Below, one piece after another: positions 10,855-22,677 of a stretch of DNA of 64,000 nt. The stretch's first letter is position 1, and each line of letters starts with the position of its first letter. The notes below the pieces were generated by a model, which saw only the letters and a list, made by a program, of their open reading frames with translations, was not told the DNA's origin and did no database searches. A program made the position numbers and the translations under genes. Source of the DNA: Hemileia vastatrix (Eukaryota > Basidiomycota > Pucciniomycetes > Pucciniales > Zaghouaniaceae); NCBI GenBank assembly GCA_030280995.1, contig JASXTE010000005.1:24345001-24409000 (forward strand), given 5' to 3'.

Positions 10855-11944
10855 TGTAGACAATCCTATAGTACTAGCTATAGGCCTTGACCAAGGGAGT
10901 TGGATGAAAACCAGAGAGAAAATCCCCTGTCCCTTTAGAAAAATAAGTGAGATGTACCTGCTACAGTAAATTGGTTCCTGTTTTGCTAAAACCCCTTTTA
11001 AACACACTTGACTGCTTGATGAGCCAAGAAAGTAGTCCCCAGATAGACTGCCAGACCAAAGAACTGAAATGTAGACCAATGTCCACACCAGAGACAGAAA
11101 AGATACTTGATGTAGGCTGCAAATCCACACCAGAGACAGCAATAACACTTGCTATAGCTTGCAAGACTATAACAGAGAAAACAGTTGCCAAAGTTAAGTT
11201 AAATAAAGAACTCACTTGCAACAAACACAGCCAATTGTGGCCAGAAAACAGTGAAAACTGAGTGAGGAACAATGATATCACCTTGGGAAGGTTGTATGAT
11301 GATTAAGGTTGCCCAAACTGTCTTATTCACTATATACACACAGACCACTATCAAAGAGCCCATGCGCACTCACCAATCTGGCGCCTGTAACCGCCAAATT
11401 GCATAAAAAACCCTCCAGAAGAGCTCCCCAACATTCTAAAACAGAGGCAGGTGGGCTGCCCAAAGTCAGAGGTGCCGCCTGAAGCGGCACAGCCTCCCTG
11501 AAGCCTGAGAACCACTAAAAACACCCAATCTACTTACAAAAACTAACTACAACTACTAAAACCTTTAAAACACAGAATTTCACTATAACAACATTGGGAC
11601 ATGAAATATATAGAAAAATTAGCTCTATCCAATGGTACTAAGCACTTAACCCTAAGACTTAAGGTCAGCCCGTAAAACACAAAAAAATAAATTAAACAGC
11701 TATCTTTTTAAATGAAAAATGAGGAAATGACCCCTTAAAACCTAGAATATGAAAAATGTCTTCAAGACATAAAATATAGAGAAAACCCGGGGCTAATCAA
11801 TTATAGTACCCACATACCCGCAGACCCAATATCCATGGAATAAAACCAGAAAAATACCTAATTCCTTAACAGATGTCAATTAAGACATGCATAAACAATG
11901 CCAAATCACGCATCAAAGGCCCCTGCCAATGTTGGAAGACCACA
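10855..11944 (-). repeat. GYP-C 3' LTR
   Basis: 1090 bp. On the plus strand it starts TGTAGACAATCC and ends GGAAGACCACA, so both strands show TG..CA ends. It matches 44336-45424 along its length with scattered substitutions. CCGG sits just outside it. Confidence 0.9.
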
Positions 11945-11974
11945 TCCTCCCTCCAATTAAGAATGTTCACATTC
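11945..11974 (-). promoter_or_regulatory. Purine tract and inverted CATTCY pair of GYP-C
   Basis: On the minus strand AATTGGAGGGAGGA (11957 to 11945) runs into the LTR and is the likely plus-strand primer. Next to it, GAATG-TTCA-CATTC (11961-11974) is a perfect 5-bp inverted repeat. The same arrangement is present in GYP-E and GYP-F. Antisense gene B starts 19 bases further on. Confidence 0.6.
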
Positions 11975-11992
11975 TTTCTTCCTCAAACCACC

Positions 11993-12633
11993 ATGTTCAA
12001 CCTTCTTCCTAAACATGCCTCTGAAATTGGTCCTTGCCAATACTGCATTGACAATAATCTAATCTGCGTCATGACACCACCTGTCTATCCATACAGAATG
12101 TCCTGCAATGTCTGCCAATCTAGAAAGTAGCCCTGCTACAGACCTGGTCCATTATTTTACGCAACAGATTCACCTCCACCTCAACCTGGTCCATCTTCTA
12201 CCAGCACCAAAAGATCTAGGCCATCCATCCTGATACCCAGATTAATCAAAAAGCTTCACCCTTCCCAGAAGAGTGCCACAACCCATAAAACAACAAGTTC
12301 CACCATCCCTGGTCCATCTGATGGTAAAGAACTTTCATTTCTTCCTTCAACTTTAAAACTGATGACTTCTCAGTTCCTCCATCTTCTGATAGTGATGATG
12401 ACAATGTAGGATCCATTGCACCACCAACACCAAACCACTTTCCCATTATCAAGACCAAGCTCCAACAACACACATCTCAACAAAAACACCTTCTGCTAAA
12501 CTACTTCCAATCCACTCCTGCTAGAGATCCACAGGACATCGAGAACAGAAGACACCTCATTCACCAGTTCAAGGCTAATTCTGAACACTTCATTTCATCT
12601 CTTTATTCCCTCTGTAACTCCACTAGTACTTGA
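11993..12633 (+). pseudogene. GYP-C antisense gene B (zinc-cluster protein, one stop)
   Basis: Two exons on the strand opposite to GYP-C: 11993-12323 and 12374-12633, with a 50-nt intron GGTAAAG..TTCTCAG in phase 1. Joined length is 197 codons. Six Cys in the order CQYC-X6-C then CNVC-X6-C form the cluster. A TAG at 12128-12130 lies inside the second half, just before its last Cys, and is the only break I see. The middle is Pro/Ser/Thr-rich. The end carries LLLNYFQSTPA followed by a basic helical stretch that aligns with the end of GYP-E gene B (YFQ.TPA....D...RR.L...F). ATG 11993 was chosen because upstream codons lie in the LTR. Function unknown; a DNA-binding regulator is inference. Confidence 0.65.
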
Positions 12634-12659
12634 GTTTGATTCAGAAAAGAAAAATTGAC

Positions 12660-13110
12660 CACACCCTCTATAGGATGTAGCCACAAACAACCCTCAGTTT
12701 TAAGTCTTGGGGGACCATCCTCATTTTATAGTCTTGGGGGACTCAAAAACCCTCAGTTTAAAGTCTTGGGGGGCTCAAAAACCTAAATCATGAACCCAGA
12801 ACCAGAGATCAACCACATTAAGACACAGAGAAAAAACTAACATTCTGGGGTAATTGTGAATAGAGCTGCCAGCCCATAAATTACCCCCAAACTTGACTTT
12901 GCTAAATTTGGAGGCTCCCCCTGTGGATACCCTCCACCAATCTTTCAAACCAACTCCATCAACAACAAAACATATTCCTCAGTTTATAGTCTTGGGGGAC
13001 TAACACAGTGTTCAGTTTAAAGTCTTGATGGACTAATAAAATTTCCAGTTTAGAGTCATAGAGGACTTACAGAATCTTCCATAAACCTGACCAGCCAATT
13101 TCATGCAATA
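12660..13110 (-). repeat. Mini-hairpin repeats in GYP-C 3' region
   Basis: At least six copies of a unit that reads, on the element strand, GTCC-N6-GAC..TAAACTG, at about 12692, 12729, 12760, 12981, 13013 and 13049. A short stem (GTC/GAC) closes a loop of about six bases before a TAAACTG tail. The same unit recurs in GYP-E and GYP-F. Between copies, 12840-12930 matches the GYP-E 3' region. Confidence 0.6.
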
Positions 13111-13213
13111 CACCCACAGCTAGACCCGCGGAGCATCCACCTTCACTTCATCTTCTACTCATCACTGACAAAATTCTTCTCTTATCATTCTCATCATCTT
13201 TACACCACAGATC

Positions 13214-14755
13214 ATGTCTGGATCCCTTGCTGTTGACTCCTCTACTCTTCCTTGCTTCACTTCTCCCAGGGACTATGCCTGCAAACAGTGCATCCACATG
13301 TGCAGACCTTGCACCTTCACTCTTCCAACTCCTGAAGCCAAATTCTACAACCGGGCTTGTGACTCTTGCTATTCCAAAAAGAAGAAATGTGACAGAGATG
13401 CCCACTATCCTATTCCTCCTCCTTCTCCTTCTCACAAGTACATCTCCAGAATGTGGTCCATCCTCTTCCTCTCTCTCTTCAGCTCTTTCTAGAAGATCCA
13501 GAAGCTCAACTTCCTGCACTCTTCCCAAAAGACCAGCCTTAGCTTCTCAAGAAACTGCTTTTATCACTGCTAAATTAGCTCCAAAAGCTTTGAAATCAAC
13601 CCCTAGGCTTCTAGACCGCGTCCAGGCGGCCCGCCCGCCTCACCAAACAGTGAAAATCAGGGCCAAAACCTCCAAAAATGGCCAGAAAACAGCCAAATTC
13701 AATCAATCAACTAAATCAACTCTACACAATCACCTCCTACTGCTCCCAGAGCAATGCAATCAACCCTTTAAAAGTCCAAAAGCGCCAAAATTTCCCAAAT
13801 TTCTAAGAGACCTGCCAAAGGACCCCAGGAAGAAAACAGAACACCCAGCACTGCACCAAGACCACAACTTCGTCCCCAATCAAGGCAAAGCAACTACACC
13901 TCTACTCTGTCAGCCAACTATTCTTCTGACAGTTCCATTCCTTCAAAACCTCCATCCAGAAGAGATCAATCTGCTTCCAAATCACCCTCTCCTGCTCCAT
14001 CTTTCAACCATCCTGGTACTCCATCACCAGTACCTCCTCCAACTGAACCAAGCAGAAATATTAACAACAACAACAACAGCAACAGCAACAATCCTGCTGC
14101 TATAACTAGGACTCAGGAACATCAGAATCTCAGTTCACCTTCTCAGGATCCTTCAGAAGAAGACCAAGAGAATCCGTATCTTTCTTTGATTGATCCTCCT
14201 ACTATGACCAAGCCAAATTCTTCAGAAGTCCTAATTCCTGCTGCTTACATATTTGATGAGCTTCCAATCTGTAAGTACCATATTAATTCATCTAATTTCT
14301 TCAACAAAAATAATTACTGATCTGATTCTTCTTGTCTAGTTGGCACCCCTACTCCTGAAACTACTATTGGAGTTGGCCAACCTCTAGAAACTTCTTTGAC
14401 CCTGGATTATGGAGACATGAAACAACACCTAAGCACCATGTGTTCAAACATGCTGAAAGCCTTCGCTCTCCATAGACCTTTGAATGATTTTAAAAATTCC
14501 CTGAGAAAGCACCTACTGGACGACCACTGGAAGATGTCTAGGATCATTAAGCACAACTTCCAGCACTCCATTCCTGCCTCTTCTTCTTCCTCCTCTGAAC
14601 TTCGATCCAAACACATTCCTGACCATTATAACCCATATAATCTCTCCAGTAGGATGCACTTCAAACAACACAGTGCTTCCCACAACCCCAACAAAAAACA
14701 AAAACAACATCATAATACAGACCAGCCTCCAGAAGCTTCATCATCCAGACAATGA
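13214..14755 (+). pseudogene. GYP-C antisense gene A (zinc-cluster protein, decayed)
   Basis: Exon 1 13214-14270 and exon 2 14340-14755. The 69-nt intron is GTAAGTACC..TTGTCTAG, phase 1. The N-terminus has CKQC-X6-C, then after 15 residues CDSCYSKKKKC, the same cluster as GYP-E gene A. Exon 1 then loses frame: TAG at 13490-13492, with more stops between 13570 and 13780 in that frame. Sense-like Ser/Pro/Asn-rich coding resumes before the donor. Exon 2 is open (139 codons) and holds a helical stretch LSTMCSNMLKAFALHRP..SLRKHLLDD that resembles exon 2 of GYP-E gene A. The C-terminus is His/Ser/Gln-rich. Function unknown. Confidence 0.6.
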
Positions 14756-15567
14756 GCTCCTGCAAAATGATTAGAAAAATAATAATATAAAACAACAAAA
14801 TAATTTCGTTTTTTTTTTTTTTAACAGCTTATTCTACTAAACTACTAATCATAAGAAAATTTGAAAATAAAATGTAAATGAACTAAATAAAATAATATAA
14901 AATAAATAATTATATAAAACAAATTGGTATCCCCCAGCCAATCGATGAGCTGATCCCCTGATACCTTACCCACATCCAAGTGCACCTTGATGTGGATACA
15001 CAATAAAATATTTTAAATGATTAACAATAATAAAAAAAATCCAGAAATTAAATAAGATAATAAAAATAATGAAACACAGAATTAAATGAAATATAATAAA
15101 AAAGAAAATAGCATTGCCCGGCCAATTGATGAGCCTTTCCCCACCAATGCTTGCCCACATCCAGGTGACCCTGATGTGGTAACACCCTATATTTTTGATT
15201 TTATAATTTTAAACAACCCCCATAAAAAAATTTAAAGAAAAAAAAGAGAAAAAAGAAAATAATCTAAAACCACAATCTAGCAAAAACATAACTAAAAAAT
15301 CAAAGACAGTCCAGCTCCATAGATGGTCCAGTAAGAGAAAGTCCAGTCCATAGAAATGATCACTAGGTGGGCTCCCTCCAATAAGTAAAAATGATGGGAG
15401 ACCACCAATGATCCACCCCCAATCCGAAAGAACTAAAGATAAAGAAGCCAGTCCCAAACCAGTTTAAAGTCATAGTGGACTTAAACCTGAATAATAAACA
15501 ACAGAACTAGAATTCAACTAGGAAAAACAAAAGACCTGAGACAGACATTCTGGGGTAACTGTTCTCA
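14756..15567 (-). other. GYP-C 3' noncoding hairpin block
   Basis: An A/T-rich tract (14765-14930) is followed by two copies of a conserved hairpin, CCACATCCAAGTG...TTGATGTGG at 14969-14994 and a variant at 15154-15179. A third paired structure lies at about 15355-15420 (GATCACTAGGTGG .. CCACCAATGATC). A mini-hairpin unit is at about 15459-15480. The same order is found downstream of pol in GYP-E and GYP-F. No gene is seen. The block ends at the CAC-1 insertion. Confidence 0.6.
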
Positions 15568-15608
15568 CCAGGTCAAAAGTTAGACAACTTGCAGTCAAGT
15601 GGTTGTTT
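15568..15608 (+). repeat. CAC-1 left terminal inverted repeat
   Basis: Pairs with 37171-37211. It includes an inner inverted motif ACTTG-CAGT-CAAGT. Confidence 0.85.
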
Positions 15609-15839
15609 AGTACCTGTGGTCTAACCTGAGTCAAACCTGTGTTGGAACTTTGGTGGGACAATTTTTCATCATGACACATAGCTCATAGCTGAATCATTGG
15701 GACCAATTTGAATTCTTTATATAGTGCTTTTTGCATAATTTCCAACAGGCAATAGATCATACTTTGGTGTCTAAAAGGCATATATTGAATTCATAATGGA
15801 TATTACAAAGGTGATTAATAGGCACCAGCTATACTACTT

Positions 15840-17995
15840 AATGACATTTTACAGACAGTATCAGATAAAACACCACCAAAGCCATTTAGATTGAGAGCTC
15901 TTGAAGCATGTCCAATAATATCTTTATGAGTAATAATAACATTTTTAGACCATCTATTGTAGCACCAAAATACTTTGATCCTGATTTTGAAAAAGGATTT
16001 TCAGTTTGAGTTTCAACAGCATCACACAATCGAGCTATAATAATGATTATATCTGGGGAATTTAGTGAATTCCCCATTTACATAAAACTCTGTTCTTATT
16101 TCAATTTTATAATATAATCTTATTATTCCCATTACCTTGATGTTTTGATTATGGTGAGAAGCCTTACCACCAAGTTTTTAGTATTGGAGATGATTAATTT
16201 TAGATTGAAGAAATTGTAAAGCACCACTGTATTTATCTTTTTTGAAGATATTGAAAAATGACTTTTTCCATCAATCTTGTTTAAATATCTCAGCCATACA
16301 TCATGTTATTCACAGAATAAATTAAAAATTAATTATGAAGTCTTTTTTTTTCTTTATTTAAAATATCATTCATTTTTTTTACAAATAAATTGTCATTCCA
16401 CTCAAGAAAAGATTAAAGCTTCCCTTTTCAGATAAACATTTTCATAAAAATTTTTAAAATTTCATCTAAAGTCCAAAAAAAAATGTAAAGTAAAATGGGT
16501 TATATAAAGAACTTTAGAAAACATACTTTTTTTCTTATCGTGTGAAATAGATAATCACCTTCAATTGGTATGCTCATGAGCCTAAGCTACTGATTATGGT
16601 TCTGGTCCAAATTTTTACAGAACTTTAGGAAAATTTTGGGATAAGTTAACATTAGGCTTGATATCAACTTTTTGTCAAAATTGTTTAAGACATTTCATAT
16701 AATCCTTCATATAATTATGAAGAGATATAATTTTATCTTCATTGAATTCAAAGGAAGTAAAAAGATTGATTATTGATACCAAAAGTGAAAGAAAATTTAT
16801 CGACTTCTTCTCTTGACTTTCAAAGCTCTATTTATTCCAAACTGTGAAAAAAGCAACCCTATAATAAATTTTGTTTAATAACAGCCATTCTACTGCCTTG
16901 AGACTTTTTCCAGTCTCCCCTACATGGTGTGGAGTGTAAATTAGCCATGAGGGAATAAGTGTTTGACAAATAAGATTTTGATAAATCCTTAATTCAGCAG
17001 GCCTTAGACTTAAATCAGATTTAAATAATTTGGGTTCTCAGATGATCCCAATTTGATTTTAGCTCTAAAATGGGCAGAAGTTTTCTGAAGTATGGACTCT
17101 AAAGAAGATATCTATTAGATAAAAATGTATCTAATTATGAGTAAGCTTATTTAATTGGACTATCCACATCAGAAATTGATTTTTATTTATCTGATCTTGC
17201 TCTAAAACCCAGTGGATTAGCACTGCTTGATATCCCAACCAATTTTTGAGCTTCTTTTGCCTTCTCTCAAGCACTTTTTTCAAAAGATAGTTTTTGTTTG
17301 AGTTTTTTTCTCAGTGGTGGTATCACTTTAAAAATTGTAGTTACTGTTTTTCTAATTTTACTTGAGTCATGAGACAAAGAATTTGTGGTGAAAGATGGTA
17401 TTTTTAAATTTTTATTTTTAGCCTTTCCTTGCATTTGAATTCTGCATTTGATTGTGAACCTTTCTATTTCTCTGTATTTTTGTTTAGTAGCTTTTGTTGA
17501 TGTAATTTTGTTTTCTATTGTTCTGAATGGTATATTTTGACATATAATTAAGCCTCTTCTTGTTGCTTTCATTTTACCTATCCAAATATTTTTCTCTCTA
17601 TTATCTTTATCCCTTCCATTGCTCCACCCTATCCACTGCTTCCCCCTTGGCTGCATCAAACAGTTTTTTTCACTGTGTGGGGAGAATTGAGTTTTTCTCC
17701 ATACTCTTTCCATTTATTTTATGTTTATTCTCTACTTATTCTTTTAAATCTAATCACAGAAACTCATAACTGTGCTCCTTATATTTTTAGAACATGCTTT
17801 GTTGTAGTTACTTGTTGTTGCAAGGCTCACAGTTGCTGATTTACCTGTGTTTAGGTATGTTTTTTTCAATGATATCCAAATATTTTTATCTCTATTCTCT
17901 TTAGAGGTTCCATTACTCCCTGTTGTCCACTGCTTCTCCCTTAGCTTCATATGAAAGTTGTGGGTAGAATATAATCTTTTTTCCAGTTTTATCAC
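15840..17995 (-). pseudogene. CAC-1 decayed coding region, possible transposase remnant
   Basis: Fragments of minus-strand coding sequence. At about 17040-16845 a 66-codon stretch reads like real protein, including LRPAELRIYQNL and GETGKSLKAVEWLLLNK. At 16077-15886 another begins MGNSLNSPDIIIIIARLCDA and seems to continue after a frameshift as ITHKDIIGHASRALNLNGF. At 17713-17267 and 17995-17750 two basic ORFs share the motif KQW...SNG..K.NR.KNIWI. The LKAVEW motif reminds me of LKA.EW in large fungal CACTA-type transposases, but this is a weak memory-based link. I cannot assign catalytic residues. Confidence 0.35.
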
Positions 17996-20596
17996 ATGAT
18001 TTTCTGTAGTTAATTTTTTTTGTAAGATGCAAAGTTGCTGATTGACCTGTTTTTTGCCTTCCTTTGTGCTAAAACCTCATCATTGATAATTTTTATAGGA
18101 TAATAAGCTCTGATTAGAAATAAGGAATCAGGGGAGAGAGAAGATAGTTAATTATTTTAATTGAATATATCTTTTACAGCACAGCACAAATGAATTTATA
18201 GTTTATAGTCAGGCAGAAGAATAGCTATGCTGAAGAGTGATTCAAGTACTTGGGAGAAATTGACTAGGAAATGAGAAAGATAGGAAATCGATTTTTTTTA
18301 TTTTTTGGGGATAATTGTTATCCTTTTGGGGTAATAATGTATCATCGACCCATATAGACGGTGAATTTTACCCAGGAAGAAGACCCCCAGAAGGATTAAC
18401 TAATAATTATTAGACTGGTGGGCCATTTAGGTCATAAAAGATGTTAAAATAAGATGGAAAAGTCTACCAATGCTAATATGAGGTGAATGTGCCCTAGCCC
18501 TGATAGTGTGTTTTTTGTGAGAGAGATAAAGTAAAACAGGTTTCTCCATCAAAACTGGGGTGCTTATGATTTCACATATGTGAGATTGAAGAAATCCAAT
18601 GCAAATGAGAAAGGAATTATAAGATTATTCCATCTTCGAAAGAAATAAAGTTCAACAGTAAAGAGGATAATTTATGAAGAAAAAAGTATTTATACAAGAA
18701 TAGAACCATTTCATTTCCAAGTAAGTCACATAATCTAAATTATCACTGTATTTCTCATAGTTAGTAAAGCTTTGTTGAACACTGTTGGTCAAGATAAACT
18801 ATCAGAACATATTTCAGCAAGATATATTAACTGAAATAAGTTTTTCAAATATATTAAAGTTACAAGATATCCAAATTAACAACTTAAATTTTTAAATATT
18901 GATGAATGGTTTATTCATGTAAAATTTGAGCTCCACTAGTCAACAATATTAGTAAAATATTTCTGCAAAATTTGAACCATAGATTTTGAGAAATTATAAT
19001 TCAAGAAAATACTTAATCTTCCACTGTTACAAGAGAAAAACCAGCCTTTGGAATGAGGAAATCTGCTTATGGACACAGAAATATAAGAAATCCTAGTTCC
19101 ATGCTGCTGATAGGTAGTATGACCATAAATATGCAGGAAAAAAGGAGCCTGAATTATGCCCTTAATTTTTAATTCATGTTTTGAAACATTTCACAAAAAT
19201 AAGTTAAAATTATGGTGGATCACAGCTAACTTATATATAAAATCCAATATCACGCATGCTTTGTATTTTTAGATGTTTGGTTTTGAAAAGCCACAGCACA
19301 GCTTCAACAGCTTATGGTCAAAATAATATTAATCAATTGAATAGCACAAGTATATCTAATAAAATAATCTATCTTTAATACAAAATACAAAATTATAATT
19401 ATTCCCTGTATTTTTCTCAAAAACATTCCAAAATGTAAAACCAGATTTCAACTCATTAAATTTGATTTCCTGTACAAATAACACAATACAAAAAAATATT
19501 CAACTGTATATACTTAAAAACCACTTCAGCAACTAAAAGGGATGTAGAGTTGTTTGCTGGGGTGCACCACCCAGCCCCTATGCAGACAGCCACTGTGACT
19601 TACAAAAGCATTTCCAAGTGACACCTAGTTCATTCAAATTTTCTACTCTTACTTAGCTTATTTTTATCATTTACTATGAAGTTTTCCATAAACTTATGTA
19701 CTTAAATAAATCATCTGAAATTTTCAACAAAAGTTTAGCTCTAATTCACCACATCTCACAAACAAGACAAAATTTATTCAATATAAATCTAGAAAGTGCT
19801 AGTATATGGAAAATAAACTGAAATATATCTAAATAAAAGTTACAAAATATGATCCCAATTTTATTGGCAAATAAATTATTCTAATAGTATATCACAACAT
19901 GAGAAAACATGTCACCTCATATTTGGATATTTGCACATCCACTCTACTTACTCTACTAAGTGAAATGACAAGCAAACATTTTACTTCTTACTATTTAAAG
20001 AAAAGTGAAAATTTAATGCCTTTTAAATAGGTAAAATGAGGCAACATGGTGTTTTATGACATGCAGACATAACTATATAACTCAACTGATGTATAATCTC
20101 AATTTAAAATAAGTATCTGTCAATTACAATGATGAGACAAAATTTTGGGAACTGTAAATTTAAATGAGATGCAATATTTGTAGAAAGAAAGTGTAGATAT
20201 TTATCAACTGAAATAGAACTGAATTTGGAAATATATTTCTCTATGCACTGCCTTTGAAGAAAATTAAACGTTTTAGCTACATTAGTAAATACGTTACCCA
20301 GTTCAGTGCATTACTTAAACTTACTGACACAAGGTTCTTATGATACAAGAGGCAATATTTTACCTCAAATATTGGATATAATTTTACTTCATACTAAATC
20401 TGAAAGGCAGGAAAAATTGTGGTGACATATGGCCCCATTTTTCCCCACATGTGCTCAGCAAAAAGCTCAAATCCAAAATAAAATCATTTTTCTATGTTGG
20501 CACACAGAACTACATACAAAGTATACACCATATCCCAATTAAATGAGGCAATGAATTTCCTCATGTCATCAGAAAATGTTGCAGCTGCATAAGGGT
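17996..20596. other. CAC-1 interior, no recognisable gene
   Basis: AT-rich sequence with no ORF of note. Single half-units related to the palindrome array (ACATGTCACCTCAT and similar, for example near 19907 and 20540) appear toward the right, suggesting a decayed edge of the array. Confidence 0.5.
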
Positions 20597-21305
20597 GAGG
20601 CAACAATTTGCCTCATCTTATGCTTTGTGGAAAGTCATATGAGAAAGGGGTAGAGAAGTTTCCTACATGCATACATGAGGCGACATGTCACCTCATGTAT
20701 GCATCTTAGATACTTGCTTCCTTTTTGACTTCTGTATTGTTTTAACCTTGGGGATATATTGCATACATGAGGCGACATGTCGCCTCATATATGCATGCAA
20801 GCCACTTGCTTTCTGTTTCACTTCTGCATGTTTTTGAGATCAAGGGGATATTGCATACATGAGGAGACATGTCGTCTCATGCATGCATGCAAGCAACTTG
20901 CTTGCTTTTTTACTTCTGCATGGTTTTAAACTTAAAGATATATTGCATACATGAGGCAACATATTGCCTCATGTATGCAATACAAGAGCACTGATAAAAA
21001 ATAGTGCAATAGATGTTTTTTATCAGCACTCTTGTTATTGCATACATGAGGTGACATGTCACCTCATATATGCAATAAAATTCTTTGAACTTCCTCATTA
21101 AGGTGAGAAATGAATTGGTGAATGCCTACCATACCAAAGAAAATCCACATCATGCAACTTGTTTACATGCATACATGAGGCAACATGTCGCCTCATGTAT
21201 GCATGTAAACAAGTCAAATTCTGGGGAACTCACTTGGTATGGTGGCATGCACAAGTGCATTTCTTACCTATATAAGTTAAACTTCAAAAAAAAAATTGCA
21301 TACAT
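20597..21305. repeat. CAC-1 palindrome array, left part
   Basis: A 36-bp palindrome with half-site TGCATACATGAGGCGACA. Copies are at 20668, 20760, 20852, 20944, 21039 and 21168 (start positions), a seventh begins at 21297, and a degenerate one lies at 20597-20634. Spacing is 92, 92, 92, 95, 129, 129. The spacer at 20980-21038 is itself an inverted repeat (AGAGCACTGATAAAAAA .. TTTTTTATCAGCACTCT). Spacers left of 21168 are in one orientation and the one right of it is in the other. The 4-bp ACAT at 21302-21305 is the GYP-E target duplication. Confidence 0.9.
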
Positions 21306-22500
21306 TGTGGTAGCCTAAAGTTTAGTACGGCACCTAAATATGTAAATGGAGTTATCACGGCATGCAAGATTGGTGTTATTATTTTTTTTTAAAAAGGGGT
21401 TTTATTTAATTTATTGGAGTTTTAAATATGAAGAAATTGGTCACGAGCAAATGCCTACACGAAAACAATTTATTTTGCGGAGAAAACTTATTTTTACGGT
21501 CTGAAAAATTTATAAGTATTAAGTCGAGTCACTCAAGAACCTTGGGAAATTTTCCCAGAATTTTTACTATTTTTCTTATATTTTTAAATGAATTTTAAAG
21601 TTTTATAGAAATAGTTACGTTTTTCAAAAATTACTTAACTTTGATGAATTTTCACGGGATAATTAGAGCTGCGCAGACTACGAAAATTAGTTTGGTAGGT
21701 AAAGGGGAAGTAGCTCTATTATGTGTAATTTTTCTAGATTTTTTATTATGGTTTTAAGGTTCTAAATTGAGTCCGGAAGTCCGGACAGACTCCGTTTCGA
21801 CTCCGTACGGACTCCGTACGGACTCCGCTTTGACTCCGCTTTGACTCCGTACGGACTCCGTACGGACTCCGTTCCGGCTCCGTACGGACTCCGTACGGGC
21901 TCCGGATTGACTCTGGAAGAGCTCTGGAGGGGAAAACTTAGGCACGTGACTAGGAATACTTAAGCGACTCTCAAACTCGAAATTGAGGGGGGGGACACAT
22001 CATACAGCTTAATCATTAACCACCACAGTCTCATTTTTTATTACTCAACAAATTAAAATAACTTGTAATACCCTTATAACATTATTATATTTTATATATA
22101 ACATTTTAGAAATACTACTCAACAATTTAAATCACACTTCATACAGGGTATCTTTAGAAAGGTCTTCATCGCTGGGACTTGATTATTGCTGTCTCATATA
22201 AATTTAAAATATTATAAAAAACATAAAAGTCAATCTTTACAGATCTTTCACTGGTACACCTTAATTGTTGTTATCAGTATTTCTTTCTCAACAGCCACTT
22301 TCTTTTAATCTCAATAAGCGTTAAATATTTTAGAGTTTCATTATTTTTTATCAATCAGATCCAAGTAGATTGGTTAGCTTAGTGATTTAGAATTCCCATT
22401 TTGTTATTTTTATTGGAAGGACGGGGTTTTCAGCTAAATCCACATATCTCCTCCGGATTCTGCTTACAGCAAGGCAACTGTAAGAGTTTACCTTACCATA
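21306..22500 (+). repeat. GYP-E 5' LTR
   Basis: 1195 bp, TGTGGTAGCC to TTACCATA. The ends are an imperfect inverted repeat and the last base pair departs from the usual CA. It contains a 12-bp tandem repeat (21782-21905) and ends with a GGACGGGGTTTTC block also seen in the other giant-element LTRs. Confidence 0.92.
21782..21905. repeat. 12-bp tandem repeat in GYP-E 5' LTR
   Basis: About ten copies of a unit GACTCCGTACGG with variants GACTCCGCTTT and GGCTCCGTACGG. It is CpG-rich within AT-rich DNA, and CCGTACGG is palindromic. The 3' LTR copy (34322-34441) is shorter by about one unit. Confidence 0.85.
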
Positions 22501-22502
22501 GT

Positions 22503-22519
22503 TGGCGCCCAACGTTGGG
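22503..22519 (+). other. Primer binding site of GYP-E, tRNA-Lys-like
   Basis: TGGCGCCCAACGTTGGG starts two bases after the LTR. It resembles the TGGCGCCCAACGTGGGG site complementary to the tRNA-Lys 3' end used by several retroelements. GYP-C has TGGCGCCCAATGTGGGG at the same place. The match to this organism's own tRNA is not checked. Confidence 0.7.
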
Positions 22520-22677
22520 TTCGATTTCTCTAGCTTTCTTTAAAAGACTTACTTGGATCAAGAACGTTATTAGCCTGCAAGAGGCTTATTTTCTGGAACT
22601 CTAATTGGATTTTTGTTATTGGCCTGCAAGAGGCTTGTTATTTTATTGATTGTTAACGCTTCTCATTACTTATTGGG
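22520..22677 (+). other. GYP-E leader with duplicated hairpin
   Basis: Untranslated leader before gag. GCCTGCAAGAGGCTT occurs twice (about 22574 and 22621), forming a GCCT/AGGC stem with a short loop. It is similar in form to the hairpins within and after pol. Confidence 0.5.

Noticed and set aside
14966..15457. Minus-strand hydrophobic ORFs at 14966-15160 and 15209-15457
   Set aside because: Low-complexity translation of the hairpin and A/T-rich region; no signal of protein conservation in GYP-E or GYP-F.
20668..21203. CRISPR-like array (regular 36-bp repeats with ~56-bp spacers)
   Set aside because: Spacers are homologous to each other, the repeats are full palindromes, there are no cas genes, and the setting is eukaryotic.
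20910..21318. Short ORFs reading IHEVTCRLMYAI and similar in the palindrome array
   Set aside because: Both strands of a palindrome give the same peptide; an artefact of the repeat.
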